A DNA stretch of 64,000 bases from Pontibacterium sinense (GTDB lineage Bacteria; Pseudomonadota; Gammaproteobacteria; Pseudomonadales; Balneatricaceae), in assembly GCF_015209595.1 (NCBI RefSeq), contig NZ_JADEYS010000010.1, positions 91,816 to 155,815 on the forward strand, read 5' to 3'. Within the stretch, counting starts at the first letter, position 1. Every line of letters begins with the position of its first letter. The notes under the pieces were generated by a model. It was given only the letters and a program-made list of their open reading frames with translations, ran no database searches and was not told the DNA's origin. This document shows positions 43,237 through 52,035 of the stretch, in pieces. The position numbers and the translations under genes were made by a program.

Positions 43237-43614
43237 ATGCGAGTAATCTTAGCTGTGATTATGGTTCTGAGTGCGCCATTGGCGTGGAGTGCACCAGAAG
43301 ACTTCCGGGATGGACAGGTACAAAAAGATAGCCGTGGCGAGTTACAGGCCTGGGATAAAGAGAACAGTCGCTGGGTGGGTATCGATGAGTTTTGGAAAGC
43401 CTACGCTGATCGTAAAGGCGGGTATACCTGGGGCGATACCACGGAGTATCCGCCGTACAATCAGGTAAAAGAGTTCGATACGCTGCTGATTCAGGTGGAT
43501 AGTGGTCCATGTCTGATGGAGTTTTATCATTCACGCTGGCGTCGTGCCAACGATGTGCGTCGCTGGGATGAGTCTTTTAACGAATATGGCGGTTGTCCGC
43601 GGGTGTTTGAGTAA
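43237..43614 (+). CDS. Small secreted hypothetical protein
   Basis: 125 residues with a clear Sec signal peptide (hydrophobic core then A-W-S-A, residue about 19). The mature part is rich in Trp, Tyr and charged residues (WVGIDEFWKAYADRKGGYTWGD) and has two Cys residues (in GPCLMEF and GGCPRVFE) that could form one disulfide. GGGGAG precedes the ATG. It resembles no family I recognise. It is probably periplasmic or exported. Confidence 0.7.
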   Translation: MRVILAVIMVLSAPLAWSAPEDFRDGQVQKDSRGELQAWDKENSRWVGIDEFWKAYADRKGGYTWGDTTEYPPYNQVKEFDTLLIQVDSGPCLMEFYHSRWRRANDVRRWDESFNEYGGCPRVFE

Positions 43615-44198
43615 AACCCCGATCTAAAACTGCCTTTGTAACATGACACTCACAATGGACTGATCATGATTGATGATCTGCCTCAATTTGCAGTGTGTCC
43701 TCTCTAAATAGTAGTGCTTTTGGGAGTAGTTTATCGGGATAAACTCTTGTTACTATCGCGATGAATATAACGTTAGTTTAAACGTTTGTTTCAACGGGTT
43801 GTCATACTGAGCGTGCAGACTTATCGCAGTCGGTTCGGCCCGTTAAACGTATGCAGTACTAACGCAGCTTATAAAGGGAAAGTCAGGACGTTTACGGTGC
43901 AATGGATGGCATAGTATGACAGGAGTGGTGTCTCGTACCGCGCTTTCTCTATGATGAGGTGTCTCGAATATCTATTCGCAACACCTCATATCCTCTGTGT
44001 CTGAGCGGTTTTTCTGCTCTAGGCAAAACATGCCGGTCAGCTTTTATCTTTTGTAACGTGTCTGTTTTCAGGCGTATTTACGTTGTAACCCTCCCATGCC
44101 AATCCGGTTGGATTTTGTATGGCTGTGACAAGGCAGCAACCGTCGCTGAGCGGTGAGGTGAGTCAAACGTTAATGGATCAAACAAAATAGGTTTATAG
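43615..44198. other. Intergenic region between two small secreted protein genes
   Basis: 584 bases with no supported gene. An inverted repeat ATGAGGTGT (43954-43962) with ACACCTCAT (43981-43989) could form a stem. A 65-codon rightward frame at 43959-44156 has no ribosome site and was not called. Confidence 0.45.
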
Positions 44199-44453
44199 AT
44201 GTTTAACAAAGGAAAATGGATTAGCCTCGTTGCTGTAGCAGTAACCTCATTTGTATTTTCATCCACTGCCGTGTCTGCTGAAGAACCCGGTGCCCGTTAT
44301 AAGAAAGAAAACGTTAAAGGGACCTGTTACTTTGCGGCCAGAGATTGCAGCGGCTATTCCCGTGCACATATCAAGGAAAAGTCCTGCTATATCGATAAGG
44401 GTGGTTTGAGCTGGCAGCCGCCAAAAAGTAACTTCTGTAAGGCGATTCGCTAG
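44199..44453 (+). CDS. Small secreted cysteine-containing protein
   Basis: 84 residues: a signal peptide (VAVAVTSFVFSSTAVSA, cleavage near residue 27) and a short basic mature part with four Cys residues, in GTCYF, RDCSG, KSCYI and NFCKA. Four evenly spaced Cys suggest two disulfides and a periplasmic or extracellular site. It is not a recognised family. It lies near the truncated DUF808 remnant and the GFA gene but not in an evident operon. Confidence 0.65.
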   Translation: MFNKGKWISLVAVAVTSFVFSSTAVSAEEPGARYKKENVKGTCYFAARDCSGYSRAHIKEKSCYIDKGGLSWQPPKSNFCKAIR

Positions 44454-44588
44454 ATTAACGTATCGATTCTGAGTATCCCGCTGTGGTACCTCCTTTGTGG
44501 TGTTCCCGCAGCGTTTTACTAATCCTTCCTGCCTTTTCCAGACGCTTTAAAACTGCTCTTTTCAGGTGTGTCGCACCATATTATTTGC

Positions 44589-44747
44589 TCAGGATTCGTT
44601 GGACCTGGTTGACTGTTCGGCATTGAGTGCCAGATCATCTCCTAAAACGCCCGCTGCTTTTCGGGCCGCAATTTTAGACATGGCGGCCACATCGTCGAGT
44701 ACCAACGCAATATCATCTGGCAGGGCTAACAGGCTGGCTCCGGCCAT
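44589..44747 (-). pseudogene. Remnant of a DUF808 (YedI-like) membrane protein gene, 3'-truncated
   Basis: Reading leftward from ATG at 44747 (with GGAG seven bases upstream), 52 codons encode an N-terminus that matches the start of DUF808/YedI proteins: [20 protein letters not shown], then [20 protein letters not shown]. Intact family members have about 300 residues and several membrane segments. Here a stop follows at residue 53, and no further DUF808 sequence is seen downstream (44470-44590), so it is most likely the relic of a deletion rather than a frameshift. Confidence 0.8.
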
Positions 44748-44940
44748 GTTTGATCTCCATCATTGAGTTTATTCGGGCACAGCTTTTTATTTCACCGAAT
44801 AGAGATGACAAAGAGCGGCGGCCGATGAGTATTTCCGCTGTTACGACAACAGTGTGTCTTAAGCAAATTTGACAAAAAACAGTCAGGACTGGTCTACACT
44901 TGGTCTCTTTGGTGTAGACGCAAAACCCGATGGAGTATTC

Positions 44941-45330
44941 ATGATTACAGGTAGTTGTTTATGCGGACAGGCGTCATATGACATTGCCGGTCCGGTGGGT
45001 GAGATTGTGCACTGTCATTGTCAGACTTGCCGTAAAGCACACGGATCGGCTTTCTCCAGTGTGGTGGCTGTCGCGGATGAAGATTTTGTCCTGAAAGGCG
45101 AGGAATGGCTCAATCAATACGAATCGTCACCCGGAAAACAGCGCTATTTTTGTCGGTGTTGTGGGACGCAAATTTACGCTAAACGTGAGGGGACGGCTCA
45201 CGTCATTTTGCGTTTGGGCTCATTGGATGATGATCCTAAGGTGAATGAGAAAAATCACATCTGGGTTTCGCAGAAAGCACCGTGGTACCAGATAAATAGT
45301 GAACTGCCGCAGTGTTTGGAGTTCGAATAG
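44941..45330 (+). CDS. GFA family zinc protein
   Basis: About 129 residues with the GFA cysteine sets SCLCG (start), CHCQTCRK (near residue 27) and CRCCGTQ (near residue 73), and a C-terminal APWYQI segment. ATG 44941 has GGAG five bases upstream; the open frame extends 24 codons further without a ribosome site. A -35-like TTGACA lies at 44867-44872. Function unknown. The PhyH gene follows after 31 bases on the same strand, so cotranscription is likely. Confidence 0.85.
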   Translation: MITGSCLCGQASYDIAGPVGEIVHCHCQTCRKAHGSAFSSVVAVADEDFVLKGEEWLNQYESSPGKQRYFCRCCGTQIYAKREGTAHVILRLGSLDDDPKVNEKNHIWVSQKAPWYQINSELPQCLEFE

Positions 45331-45361
45331 GGAATAGGAAACTACAGGGAGGAAGGAAATT

Positions 45362-46030
45362 ATGTCGGCATTTGATTATCAGGGATATGAGCTTTTGTCC
45401 GGGTTAGTACCGAGGGACGCAGTGCAAAAGCTTCGGGATGATCTGTCAGAGCTTACACTTGGCAAGTACAAAGGTGGCCTTAGAAATGCGGAGAAAAAGT
45501 ATCCGCTGATTCGTGAAATCGCTCAGTCTGCTGAATTGCAGAGACTCGCTGAAAGCTATCTGACCGGTATCGCGTCCGTGGTACGGGTGATTTTGTTCGA
45601 TAAAACCCCGGACAATAACTGGCGGGTGAGTTGGCATCAGGACAGGACCGTGACCTTATCTGACAAGGTCGAACTGGAAAACTGGGGACCGTGGAGCAGG
45701 AAAGACGGTGTCTATCACGTCCAACCCCCAATCGAGGTGTTGGATAATATGGTTTCGCTGCGATTACATCTCGATCCGGCAGACCAGCGAAGTGGCTGCC
45801 TGCGGGTGTTGCCAGCCAGCCATAACGCGGGCTTGTTAAGCGCAGAGCAAATTCAGGAGTATGCTGAGTCTCATCCGGCAGAGGAGTGTATTGCTGACAC
45901 GGGTGATGTTCTTGTGATGCGGCCGCATCTTGTACATGCCTCGAGTAAAGCTAAGGCGCCTTCAGCGCGTCGAATTATCCACATCGAATACAGCGGATAT
46001 CAGCTGCCCGCAGGGCTGAACTGGGCCTGA
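45362..46030 (+). CDS. Phytanoyl-CoA dioxygenase (PhyH) family oxygenase
   Basis: 222 residues in a double-stranded beta-helix fold. The Fe(II) site is visible as WHQD (about residues 85-88, HxD) with the distal His in MRPHLVHASSK near residue 190. RRIIHIEYS follows as the 2-oxoglutarate-binding Arg region. Family members hydroxylate small organic substrates using 2-oxoglutarate and O2; the substrate is unknown. AGGGAGGAAGG precedes the ATG, a very strong ribosome site. It ends with a hairpin terminator. Confidence 0.85.
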   Translation: MSAFDYQGYELLSGLVPRDAVQKLRDDLSELTLGKYKGGLRNAEKKYPLIREIAQSAELQRLAESYLTGIASVVRVILFDKTPDNNWRVSWHQDRTVTLSDKVELENWGPWSRKDGVYHVQPPIEVLDNMVSLRLHLDPADQRSGCLRVLPASHNAGLLSAEQIQEYAESHPAEECIADTGDVLVMRPHLVHASSKAKAPSARRIIHIEYSGYQLPAGLNWA

Positions 46031-46524
46031 GTGAATCAGGTCAGTGGCTCCCCGTTAATTTGATCACTGTTATCTCCAAAGACTTGCCTCGGCCTTGCTC
46101 GGCCGAGGGTGCTTTGTGCTTGTGATAAATGAAAGTTATATCTGGTCGCGATTTGCACAGATAACTACTGTTCAGGCTTTTATGAATTTCACTCATCTAT
46201 CTACGCGGCTTTACTCGCGTGCTACTAGATTTTATTTTTTTTAACTTATTGATATTTATCTGAAAAAATAGATTTTATCGATCTTCTTTTCTTTCTTCTG
46301 TCGTGAAATGTTTTTTTAATTCCCACTTTGTATCAGTTACCGCTGGACGATTCGTATCGTTTACGCCATATTTCAAACCGTCGTTTAACTAGTACTTTCT
46401 TCGTACTGTATGGCTGTACAGATTTGTGTTGTTGGGACATGGTCGCTCATAGCCAGTATTTGATGATGTGGCATAGGTAGGAATGCCGGAAATAAAGTAA
46501 TTTTAATTAGCTTGGGGAATTCCG
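46031..46524. other. Intergenic region upstream of the acidic repeat protein
   Basis: Besides the terminator at 46087-46108, the remaining part (46180-46500) is AT-rich and holds no supported gene. It presumably contains the promoter of the acidic repeat protein. A 69-codon leftward frame (46385-46594) crosses its start and lacks support. Confidence 0.5.
46087..46108 (+). terminator. Hairpin terminator after the PhyH gene
   Basis: CCTCGGCC (46087-46094) pairs perfectly with GGCCGAGG (46101-46108) around six bases; GTGCTTTGTGCTT follows, a weak T-rich tail. Confidence 0.65.
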
Positions 46525-47826
46525 ATGTCAAAAGGCAACGCAAAAAATCACAATGCGCATAGTCATGCTGGTGGTAATCGACCAGATGTACCACCGGGTC
46601 AGATACGTAAAGCCCAGATCATGGCGGAAAAGGACAATCCGGGTTTCAACCGGAAAAAGGCTGATGCTGCGTTAGAAGATGGTGAATATCTGATCACACC
46701 TGGAAGTAAGCGTAAATTGGTTTTAACGGATGAAGCTGAAACCGTGGTTATGACTGAAGCAAACGTAAAACTTCAGTTACACGCGTTAGGTGAAGGTGAT
46801 GTCGTACAGTTGCCAGCCGAATGGCTTGGGCAGGGTAGTGCAACGGATACTGAGTCCGATGAGGTTGTTGAGGGTGATGACACTGGTGATACCGCAGGAT
46901 TGATGCTGGGTGAACTGTCGGTCATGGAGTTGTTGATGCAAGGCGCTGAATTGGCATCGGTAGGCACTGACGGTGAAGATACCGACGGCGAAGGTACCGA
47001 TGGTGAAGACACCGATGGTGAAGACACTGATGGTGAAGACACTGATGGTGAAGACACTGACGGCGAAGGTACCGATGGTGAAGGCACTGACGGTGAAGGC
47101 ACCGATGGTGAAGGCACTGACGGTGAAGGTACCGATGGTGAAAGCACTGACGGCGAAGGTACCGATGGTGAAAGCACTGACGGTGAAGGTACCGATGGTG
47201 AAGGCACTGACGGTGAAGGCACCGATGGTGAAGGTACTGACGGTGAAGGTACTGACGGTGAAGGTACTGACGGTGAAGATACCGATGGTGAAGATACCGA
47301 TGGTGAAGGCACTGAGGGTGAAGGCACTGAGGGTGAAGGTACCGATGGTGAAGATACCGATGGCGAAGATACCGATGGTGAAGATACCGATGGTGAAGAT
47401 ACCGATGGTGAAGGCACTGACGGTGAAGATACCGACGGTGAGGCTAACTCACTGGATAACTGGGTGAGTTTCTTTACCTCAACGGACCACAACAAAATTG
47501 AGTTTGACGTTGAGCAGGGTGAAGATGAAAGCTACTCGCTCGATATGAAGATTATGACGTCAGAAGGTTTCGTTAAGCTGCATGATCTTGAGTTGGATAC
47601 TGAGATGTTGAATGCGCTTGGCATGGATCTGTCAGAAGACAATGGAGAATTTGAACTGACGCTGCATAGCAGTAACCAGGACGAGTCTGTGTTGCTGGCG
47701 GAACAGGATGACTCTGAACAGGTTGAGACCTCTACGCCATCCTACAACAGTGATGCTGAGGTCGCGATTCGCCTGATCGGTTTCTACTCCGCTGAAGGTG
47801 TATTGGAATTTGGTGATATCGCTTAA
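46525..47826 (+). CDS. Acidic protein with 32 tandem TDGE(G/D/S/A) pentapeptide repeats
   Basis: 433 residues, no family recognised. The N-terminus (residues 1-147) is a folded-looking region with no signal peptide: a His/Asn-rich start, PPGQIRKAQIMAEKDNPGF and then strands such as YLITPGSKRKLVLTDEAETV. Residues 148-307 are 32 perfect-length pentapeptides T-(D/E)-G-E-x, with x mostly Gly or Asp, and Ser twice; two units read TEGEG. The net charge is hugely negative. The C-terminus (308-433) is again mixed, with a WVSFFTSTDHNKIEF strand region and an acidic end. It could bind cations or act as a spacer; function unknown. A terminator follows. Confidence 0.85.
   Translation: MSKGNAKNHNAHSHAGGNRPDVPPGQIRKAQIMAEKDNPGFNRKKADAALEDGEYLITPGSKRKLVLTDEAETVVMTEANVKLQLHALGEGDVVQLPAEWLGQGSATDTESDEVVEGDDTGDTAGLMLGELSVMELLMQGAELASVGTDGEDTDGEGTDGEDTDGEDTDGEDTDGEDTDGEGTDGEGTDGEGTDGEGTDGEGTDGESTDGEGTDGESTDGEGTDGEGTDGEGTDGEGTDGEGTDGEGTDGEDTDGEDTDGEGTEGEGTEGEGTDGEDTDGEDTDGEDTDGEDTDGEGTDGEDTDGEANSLDNWVSFFTSTDHNKIEFDVEQGEDESYSLDMKIMTSEGFVKLHDLELDTEMLNALGMDLSEDNGEFELTLHSSNQDESVLLAEQDDSEQVETSTPSYNSDAEVAIRLIGFYSAEGVLEFGDIA
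46966..47445 (+). repeat. 32 tandem copies of a 15-bp unit (pentapeptide-coding)
   Basis: 480 bases made of units like ACTGACGGTGAAGGT and ACCGATGGTGAAGAT, always 15 bases, so in frame. Sub-blocks repeat as 30-bp pairs (ACT-GAC with ACC-GAT), consistent with expansion by unequal exchange. Copy number is likely to vary among strains. Confidence 0.97.
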
Positions 47827-47847
47827 CAGCCGTTGAGCCTCGATGCA

Positions 47848-47898
47848 AAAGCTGCTCGGTCGTTATTGGGGTCTACGGATCGCATACGAGCAGCTTTT
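47848..47898 (+). terminator. Terminator after the acidic repeat protein
   Basis: AAAGCTGCTCG (47848-47858) pairs perfectly with CGAGCAGCTTT (47887-47897) followed by T bases. The loop is long (28 bases). It lies 22 bases past the stop. Confidence 0.65.
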
Positions 47899-48038
47899 CT
47901 ATGTACGTAAGGATAGATAACAGCTCCGTGTGATTTAACAGCCGTTTTTCCTGACCAGGTCTCTCCTGAGAGCGAAAAAAAGGTTAGCTATCGTGAATAA
48001 GATCTGTCAGAAATTGACGGTGTTATAATCAAGTGCAC

Positions 48039-48082
48039 AAAAAAGGGTGCCTTATGCGTTAACGATAAGGCACCCTTTTTTT
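48039..48082. terminator. Bidirectional terminator (serves the leftward erbR gene)
   Basis: AAAAAAGGGTGCCTTAT (48039-48055) pairs with ATAAGGCACCCTTTTTTT (48065-48082), with A- and T-runs on each side. It lies about 50 bases past the erbR-type stop. Confidence 0.93.
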
Positions 48083-48133
48083 ATCCAGAGCATTTGCATC
48101 AGACGCTTTCGTTGAAAGATATGTGCTCTGCGA

Positions 48134-48802
48134 TCAACGTTTCAGATATTCGCCAAAGTCGATGTTACCGGCGCAAAGTACGGCCTGAATTCGGTTATGG
48201 ACATTGAGTTTGCGCAAGATAGCCGATACGTGGGCTTTCACCGTGGTTTCTGCGATGTTCAGGTTGTAGGCGATCTGTTTGTTCGATTCGCCCTTGGACA
48301 TGCGCTCCAGCACCAGCAGCTGACGGCGGGTGAGGGAGGAGAGCAGTTCCGGTGGAATCTGGTTTTCATCTTTACGGCTGGAACGACGGTTTTCCGGCTG
48401 ACTGGAGCGGATAATATCAGACGGCAGATAGACATTGCCGGCCAGAATTTGGGTCAGCGCTTCTGTCATCTGTTCGCGTGGTGATGACTTAGTGATAAAG
48501 CCAACTGCGCCGTAGGTAATCGCCTGCAAGACGATCTGTTTGTCCTCTTCGGCGGAGACAATGACCACCGGGATGGTTGGCGCTTCATTGCGTAACGTAA
48601 TGAGACCGTTAAGACCGTTCATACCAGGCATGTTCAGGTCCAGCAGGATCAGATCCAGTTCGTCGCTTTCCTGCGTGATGCTCAGGGCGCTGTCCAGATC
48701 CTCGGTTTCAATTGTTTCGCAACCGGGAAAACTTTTCTCGATCACGTTGGTGATCGCTTCACGAAACAGCGGATGATCGTCCGCTATCAATATTTTATAC
48801 AC
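48134..48802 (-). CDS. erbR: ErbR/AgmR-type LuxR response regulator of the alcohol oxidation system
   Basis: 222 residues: a receiver domain (acceptor D55 in [10 protein letters not shown], with Lys in FITKSS) and a C-terminal NarL/LuxR helix-turn-helix ([20 protein letters not shown], then [15 protein letters not shown]). The pattern [11 protein letters not shown] and [20 protein letters not shown] closely matches AgmR/ErbR of Pseudomonas, a regulator of PQQ-linked alcohol and glycerol use. No kinase gene adjoins it. It shares the region with the CxxxCW protein and ABC genes, and with a candidate site (GTAC-N4-GTAC) in their promoters. Binding of that site by this protein is inference. Confidence 0.87.
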   Translation of the reverse strand: MYKILIADDHPLFREAITNVIEKSFPGCETIETEDLDSALSITQESDELDLILLDLNMPGMNGLNGLITLRNEAPTIPVVIVSAEEDKQIVLQAITYGAVGFITKSSPREQMTEALTQILAGNVYLPSDIIRSSQPENRRSSRKDENQIPPELLSSLTRRQLLVLERMSKGESNKQIAYNLNIAETTVKAHVSAILRKLNVHNRIQAVLCAGNIDFGEYLKR

Positions 48803-48902
48803 AACACATCTCCAGCCGTTCTAGTTATTATGTGCGATCACTTCCCGTGTGTCCGCCGGTGTGTCTGTGTTCAGACTACCTTCTTCGTCATATCTTGCGT
48901 GC

Positions 48903-49505
48903 TTATCTATTCCGTACCGGATATGGCTCCGGTGTACCTGCGTGCATCTTCAGTCCGGCATCCCGCCAGCCGTCAACACCGTCCCTATACCAGTAGAGAT
49001 TAGTATATCCCCAGCTGGCTGCGCGTTTTATCGCGTTCCATGACATCCAGCAATCGGCCCGACAGTATAGTACCAACGCGGCGTTTTGCTGATGATTTGT
49101 TACCACTTCCAGATGGTAACGGAAGTACTTTTCCCATCCTTCATCGAGTTCACCCATCCCGACATTGGGAGTCCAGCGGCTGCCCGGTATCTGCAGAAAA
49201 GGCTCTTGCTGCAGAAAGTGTCCGTGTTGCCAACGTACTGGTTGTACGTTGAGTAACTTGGGAGGCTGATCGCTGTGCAGCATCTGCTGCAGTGTCTGCG
49301 TGCTGATCGTTTTCGCCCCGTCCGCCCCTTGCGGTGTTGGGCTGCGATAGCGGATGATCCGGTAACCCTCAAATGAGAACAGCTCTTCCTGATCCTTAAA
49401 CGCTTCCAACCAATGGCTGTTTGACGTTGCTTCAGTGTCTGCCTGATCCGCTGCGTTGGCCGATGCCATCCAGAGGAAACAGAGCATAAGGGTCAGGGAT
49501 CTCAT
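48903..49505 (-). CDS. PQQ-dependent catabolism-associated CXXCW-type protein (rhodanese-like)
   Basis: About 200 residues with a signal peptide (MLCFLWMASANAADQ, cleavage near residue 19). The central part is rhodanese-like; the signature YCRADCWMSWNAIKRA holds two Cys and Trp (C-x3-C-W) at the place of the catalytic loop. Proteins of this type are found only near PQQ alcohol dehydrogenase systems, and their role is not known. ATG 49505 follows GGAGG at eight bases. It is divergent from an ABC importer set, and the gap carries the GTAC-N4-GTAC motif. Confidence 0.85.
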   Translation of the reverse strand: MRSLTLMLCFLWMASANAADQADTEATSNSHWLEAFKDQEELFSFEGYRIIRYRSPTPQGADGAKTISTQTLQQMLHSDQPPKLLNVQPVRWQHGHFLQQEPFLQIPGSRWTPNVGMGELDEGWEKYFRYHLEVVTNHQQNAALVLYCRADCWMSWNAIKRAASWGYTNLYWYRDGVDGWRDAGLKMHAGTPEPYPVRNR

Positions 49506-49581
49506 CTTTTTGGCCTCCATACAGGTTTATTACACCCTGCTAAAGTGCCGGCATGAATCCTACCATGGGGCGAAAAAACAG

Positions 49582-49600
49582 GTACGAAAGTACTATTTTT
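49582..49600 (+). promoter_or_regulatory. Candidate regulator site GTACGAAAGTACTATTTTT
   Basis: This 19-bp element contains GTAC-N4-GTAC and matches the one at 60853-60871 in 16 of 19 positions. It lies 60 bases before the ATG at 49660 and 77 bases before the leftward CxxxCW gene start. Confidence 0.6.
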
Positions 49601-49659
49601 TGGCGTTAAGGGGCAGCTTAAGGTGATTTTATATAACCCGAAATCCCAGAGATCACCTG

Positions 49660-50616
49660 ATGTTACGTCTATTCCTGCTATTAATTGCCTGTCTGAACCT
49701 GCCTGTTTCTGCGGCCCCATTACCGGTGGTAAAGGTCGGTGTCTTGCACGGCGGCACCGTGCATTGGGAGCTGAAAACGTTGCAGGCAGAGGGGCTCGAC
49801 AGGGTGCATGGTTTCGCGCTGGATATTCAGCCCTACGCGACGATGTCAGCGACACGCCTCGCGTTGAGCAGTGATGGAGTAGATGCCATTGTATCCGACT
49901 GGCTCTGGGCTGGTCAGCGCCAGGCTCAGGGCGAAGCGCTGTGGTTTGTGCCGTATTCCCGCTCGATTGGCCGGGTGATTGTGGCTGAAGATAGCGAGCT
50001 TACATGGCCCGATGGACTGCGTGGTAAGCGCATCGGAGTGGCCGGAGGTCCGTACTCCAAAGGCTGGGTGTTATTGCAGGCTGAAGCACGTCAGGCCGGT
50101 ATCGATCTGAAGCGGGAAGCTCAGATTACCTTTGCTGCACCGCCACTTCTGAACAGTGAGTTGGAGCGGGGAAATCTGGATCTGTTGGTGACCTTCTGGC
50201 ACTACGGGGCACGGCTCGAAGCGAAAGGATTTAAACCACTGTTGTCTTTGCAGACAATCACAGAAAATCAGGGATTATCAGCGCAGATGCCGATGTTAGG
50301 CTACCTGTTTAAGCGTGACTGGGTTGAGCAGAATCCGGTGTTGGCACGAGGCTTTAAACAGGCGGTTGCTCAGACTAAGCTGCGTTTACAGAGTGATGCT
50401 GATGACCGGCGCTGGGCCCGTATTCGTCCGCTGATGAAAGCGACCGACGATGCCACGTTTGCCGCATTACGGAGTGGCTATCTTCAGGGGGTGCCCACCG
50501 CATTGGATGATGCGCAGATCAGCAGTGCACAACGCTTCTATACGCTGATTGACCAAAGCCGTAAAACGCCTACCCATCAACCGCTGGACGCATCACTTTT
50601 CCGGTTACAGCCGTGA
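49660..50616 (+). CDS. ABC transporter substrate-binding protein (nitrate/sulfonate/taurine type)
   Basis: 318 residues with a Sec signal peptide ending near V-S-A-A (residue 18). The mature part is a periplasmic-binding domain of the SsuA/TauA class: VKVGVLHGGTVHWELKTLQ, then IVSDWLWAGQRQAQG and GKRIGVAGGPYSKGWVLLQ. It binds an unidentified small organic anion or alcohol-derived compound. The permease gene overlaps by four bases (GTGA) and the ATPase by eight, a tight operon. Such importers occur beside PQQ alcohol oxidation genes. Confidence 0.87.
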   Translation: MLRLFLLLIACLNLPVSAAPLPVVKVGVLHGGTVHWELKTLQAEGLDRVHGFALDIQPYATMSATRLALSSDGVDAIVSDWLWAGQRQAQGEALWFVPYSRSIGRVIVAEDSELTWPDGLRGKRIGVAGGPYSKGWVLLQAEARQAGIDLKREAQITFAAPPLLNSELERGNLDLLVTFWHYGARLEAKGFKPLLSLQTITENQGLSAQMPMLGYLFKRDWVEQNPVLARGFKQAVAQTKLRLQSDADDRRWARIRPLMKATDDATFAALRSGYLQGVPTALDDAQISSAQRFYTLIDQSRKTPTHQPLDASLFRLQP

Positions 50617-51377
50617 ATATCTTATCGGCATGGCGGGATCAGAGTGTCACCTTACTGGTGATCGGGATTGGTTGGCAGGTCGCCGCCACCGTATTGAACA
50701 ATCCACTCCTGCCCACACCTCTGGCGGTGATGAGTCTGATGCACGACCTTTGGCTGCAGGGAGAGATGCAATCCCATCTCTGGATCACATTGCAACGGGT
50801 CTTGATCAGCTTTGGTATTGCTATGTTTTTGGGGGCGATTCTCGGTGTGCTGATGGGACGGTTTCGTAACCTTAACCGCTGGTTCGATCCCTTCTTGGTA
50901 TTGTTGCTGAATATTCCTGCGCTTGTGGTGATTATTTTGCTTTATGTCTGGTTTGGGCTGGTGGAAGCCGCAGCCGTGGCTGCTGTCGTGATCAACAAGT
51001 TGCCCAATGTCGCTGTCACGCTGAGAGAGGGTGCTCGCACCTTCGATCCTGAACTGGAGGAGATGGCGCAGGTGTATCACTTCAGTTTCTGGCAACGGGT
51101 ATGTCATATCTGGTGGCCGCAGCTGTTTCCCTTTGTCATGGTGGCCACCCGCAGCGGTTTGGCGCTGATCTGGAAAATTGTGCTGGTGGTTGAGCTGTTA
51201 GGGCGTTCCGACGGTATTGGCTTTCAGCTCCACCTGGCGTTTCAGTTGTTTGATGTGACGGCAATTCTTGCTTACAGCTTTGCCTTTATTGTGGTGGTAC
51301 AACTGATCGAGTGGTGCCTGCTGCAGCCCACCGAGCAGTATGCGGTGCGATGGAAGCGGGAGCAGAATCATGCTTGA
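50613..51377 (+). CDS. ABC transporter permease (SsuC/TauC type)
   Basis: 254 residues with about six membrane segments and the EAA loop region with FDPELEEMAQVYHFSFWQRVCHIWWPQLFPF (centre near residue 160; key E, G-like turn and P). The start is GTG at 50613, overlapping the binding-protein stop as GTGA. It forms the channel for the substrate of the adjacent binding protein. Confidence 0.88.
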   Translation: MNILSAWRDQSVTLLVIGIGWQVAATVLNNPLLPTPLAVMSLMHDLWLQGEMQSHLWITLQRVLISFGIAMFLGAILGVLMGRFRNLNRWFDPFLVLLLNIPALVVIILLYVWFGLVEAAAVAAVVINKLPNVAVTLREGARTFDPELEEMAQVYHFSFWQRVCHIWWPQLFPFVMVATRSGLALIWKIVLVVELLGRSDGIGFQLHLAFQLFDVTAILAYSFAFIVVVQLIEWCLLQPTEQYAVRWKREQNHA

Positions 51378-52017
51378 GTTTCATATCTCAGGGCGAGGGT
51401 TCAGGCGTCCGGTGCTGGGTGATGTGGGTATCCGGTTTGAGCCGGGTGAGAGTATCTGTTTATTGGGACCTTCCGGTTGCGGTAAGACAACGTTGCTCAA
51501 CATCATTGCCGGTCTAGATAAGGGTTATCAGCAACCGATCTGGCAGGGAGAGACACCTACGCTGGCCTATCTGTTCCAGCAGCCGCGTTTGCTACCGTGG
51601 CGTACGGTGATGGATAACCTGTTGCTGGTGAATCCTGATCAGGCGTTAGCACTTAGGTTATTGTCCGAAGTAGGCTTGGCTGATGTGGCGAATCAGTTTC
51701 CGACCCGCCTTTCATTAGGAATGGCTCGCCGTGTGGCATTGGTGCGCTGTTTATTGTTATCCCCCGATCTGATCCTGATGGATGAACCTTTGGTTTCTCT
51801 CGATCCGGTGACCGCCCGGCAGATGCGTGAACTGGTTGAACGTTTGGTTGTAAGCAACCCTCAACGTCATCTGCTCTATGTCACTCATGATCTGGATGAA
51901 GCCTTACAGATTGGAGATCGGATTTTGGTGTTGGGGGGTAAACCCGCGCAGATTGTCAGTCGATTTGAGAAAGAGAGTGCTGAAAGGCGGATGTTAGAGT
52001 CCGCCTTGGGAGCTTAA
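51370..52017 (+). CDS. ABC transporter ATPase (SsuB/TauB type)
   Basis: About 215 residues. Walker A is GPSGCGKTT, the Q-loop FQQPRLLPW, Walker B LILMDEPLVSLD and the H-loop VTHDLDEA. The signature reads LSLGMARRVALVR, so the usual second Gly of LSGG is Leu, an uncommon change. ATG 51370 overlaps the permease by eight bases; the open frame extends ten codons upstream within the permease gene. It energises the importer encoded with it. Confidence 0.87.
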   Translation: MLEFHISGRGFRRPVLGDVGIRFEPGESICLLGPSGCGKTTLLNIIAGLDKGYQQPIWQGETPTLAYLFQQPRLLPWRTVMDNLLLVNPDQALALRLLSEVGLADVANQFPTRLSLGMARRVALVRCLLLSPDLILMDEPLVSLDPVTARQMRELVERLVVSNPQRHLLYVTHDLDEALQIGDRILVLGGKPAQIVSRFEKESAERRMLESALGA

Positions 52018-52035
52018 TCCTGCCGGAAAATACCC

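Noticed and set aside
46966..47445. CRISPR-like array
   Set aside because: Units are contiguous 15-mers with no spacers, and code in frame for a protein.
46773..47495. 240-codon leftward frame rich in SPSV repeats
   Set aside because: It is the antisense shadow of the pentapeptide repeats, and has no ribosome site.
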